Positions 63,882 through 64,000 of a stretch of 64,000 bases of DNA are shown here, in pieces. Numbering within the stretch: the first letter of the stretch is position 1; every line of letters starts with the position of its first letter. The position numbers and the translations under genes are program-made. Source of the DNA: Saccharomonospora amisosensis (GTDB lineage Bacteria > Actinomycetota > Actinomycetes > Mycobacteriales > Pseudonocardiaceae); the NCBI RefSeq assembly GCF_011761185.1, contig NZ_JAAOYM010000001.1, positions 1,302,001-1,366,000 on the forward strand, written 5' to 3'. Below the pieces are notes generated by a model that did not search any database, was not told where the DNA came from, and saw only the letters and a list, made by a program, of their open reading frames with translations.

Positions 63882-64000
63882 GGAAGCCGGTCCTGACGGC
63901 GAAGGAGGCGGTGGCCGACATCGCCGACGGTGCCGTGCTGCTCGCGGGTGGCTTCGCGGGCGCGGGTTACCCGATGCTGCTGTTCGAGGCGCTTGCCGAC
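63878..64000 (+). CDS. CoA-transferase alpha-subunit-like protein (partial)
   Basis: Forty-one codons are visible before the window ends. The N-terminus reads LTAKEAVADIADGAVLLAGG then FAGAGYPMLLFEAL, matching the opening of family I CoA-transferase alpha subunits, in which the glycine-rich FxGxGxP-like loop binds CoA. It would activate an organic acid as its CoA ester. The GTG overlaps the SDR stop (GTGA). Confidence 0.75.
   Translation, partial: MRKPVLTAKEAVADIADGAVLLAGGFAGAGYPMLLFEALAD

Overview
The window is high-GC actinobacterial DNA. Supporting signs are many GTG and some TTG starts, GGAGG-type ribosome sites, 4-bp ATGA/GTGA gene overlaps, a menaquinone-pathway MenC, an LCP cell-wall protein, GAF-ANTAR and MEDS/STAS regulators, DUF3618, a CtpE-like P-type ATPase, a DUF222-HNH protein and an NDMA-type alcohol dehydrogenase. 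The gene repertoire suggests Pseudonocardiales (Amycolatopsis/Saccharomonospora-like); that placement is inference.

Left part (1 to about 28.28 kb): accessory DNA ending at a tRNA gene. After a partial membrane-protein gene and menC come genes typical of actinomycete integrative elements: a tiny ORF, a CxxC mini-protein and a DUF2637 (SpdA-like) protein (1730-2756); a bifunctional primase/polymerase-type protein (20979-21626); an XRE-type regulator (21786-23258); a replication-relaxation protein (24184-25563) preceded by a helically phased GRTCAC repeat array; a small conserved-looking ORF (26179-26427); and a large serine integrase (26612-28243) whose last codons lie inside the tRNA gene (28203-28276, minus strand). 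Two cargo blocks sit inside. The first is a type I restriction-modification locus (3415-12987) with hsdM, hsdS, hsdR, an HTH/methylase-like/specificity-like fusion and a divergent coiled-coil DUF2130-like gene. The second is a minus-strand, translationally coupled eight-gene operon (20890 down to 13556): DUF4254, a kinase-kinase-nucleotidyltransferase fusion, a phosphoribosyltransferase, a GT9-like glycosyltransferase, an APH-like kinase, an SDR, a histidine phosphatase and a TylF-like methyltransferase. I do not recognise this operon as a characterised pathway, and it is the best candidate for an undescribed system. No FtsK/TraB translocase gene and no left attachment site were found.

Middle part (28.3-53.9 kb): mostly chromosomal housekeeping and regulation. 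It holds DUF3618, a TetR/flavin-monooxygenase divergent pair with two matching palindromes between them, an HTH regulator, an LCP protein, a phospholipase A2-like domain fused to a polytopic membrane protein, a GGDEF cyclase with an I-site, an SDR, a long-chain acyl-CoA synthetase, an HhH-type protein, GAF-ANTAR, YihY, two MEDS proteins (one with an ATPase domain, one with STAS), CYTH-CHAD, a Ser/Thr kinase with an extracellular carbohydrate-binding-like domain, a P-type ATPase, DUF222-HNH and an alcohol dehydrogenase.

Right part (54.2-64 kb): an uptake and catabolic cluster on the plus strand. A five-gene peptide/nickel-type ABC importer ends at a strong terminator. It is followed by a UGSC-family protein with its partner, an IclR regulator, an orphan LuxR-type response regulator, an SDR, and the start of a CoA-transferase-like gene cut by the window end. 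The substrate is unknown.
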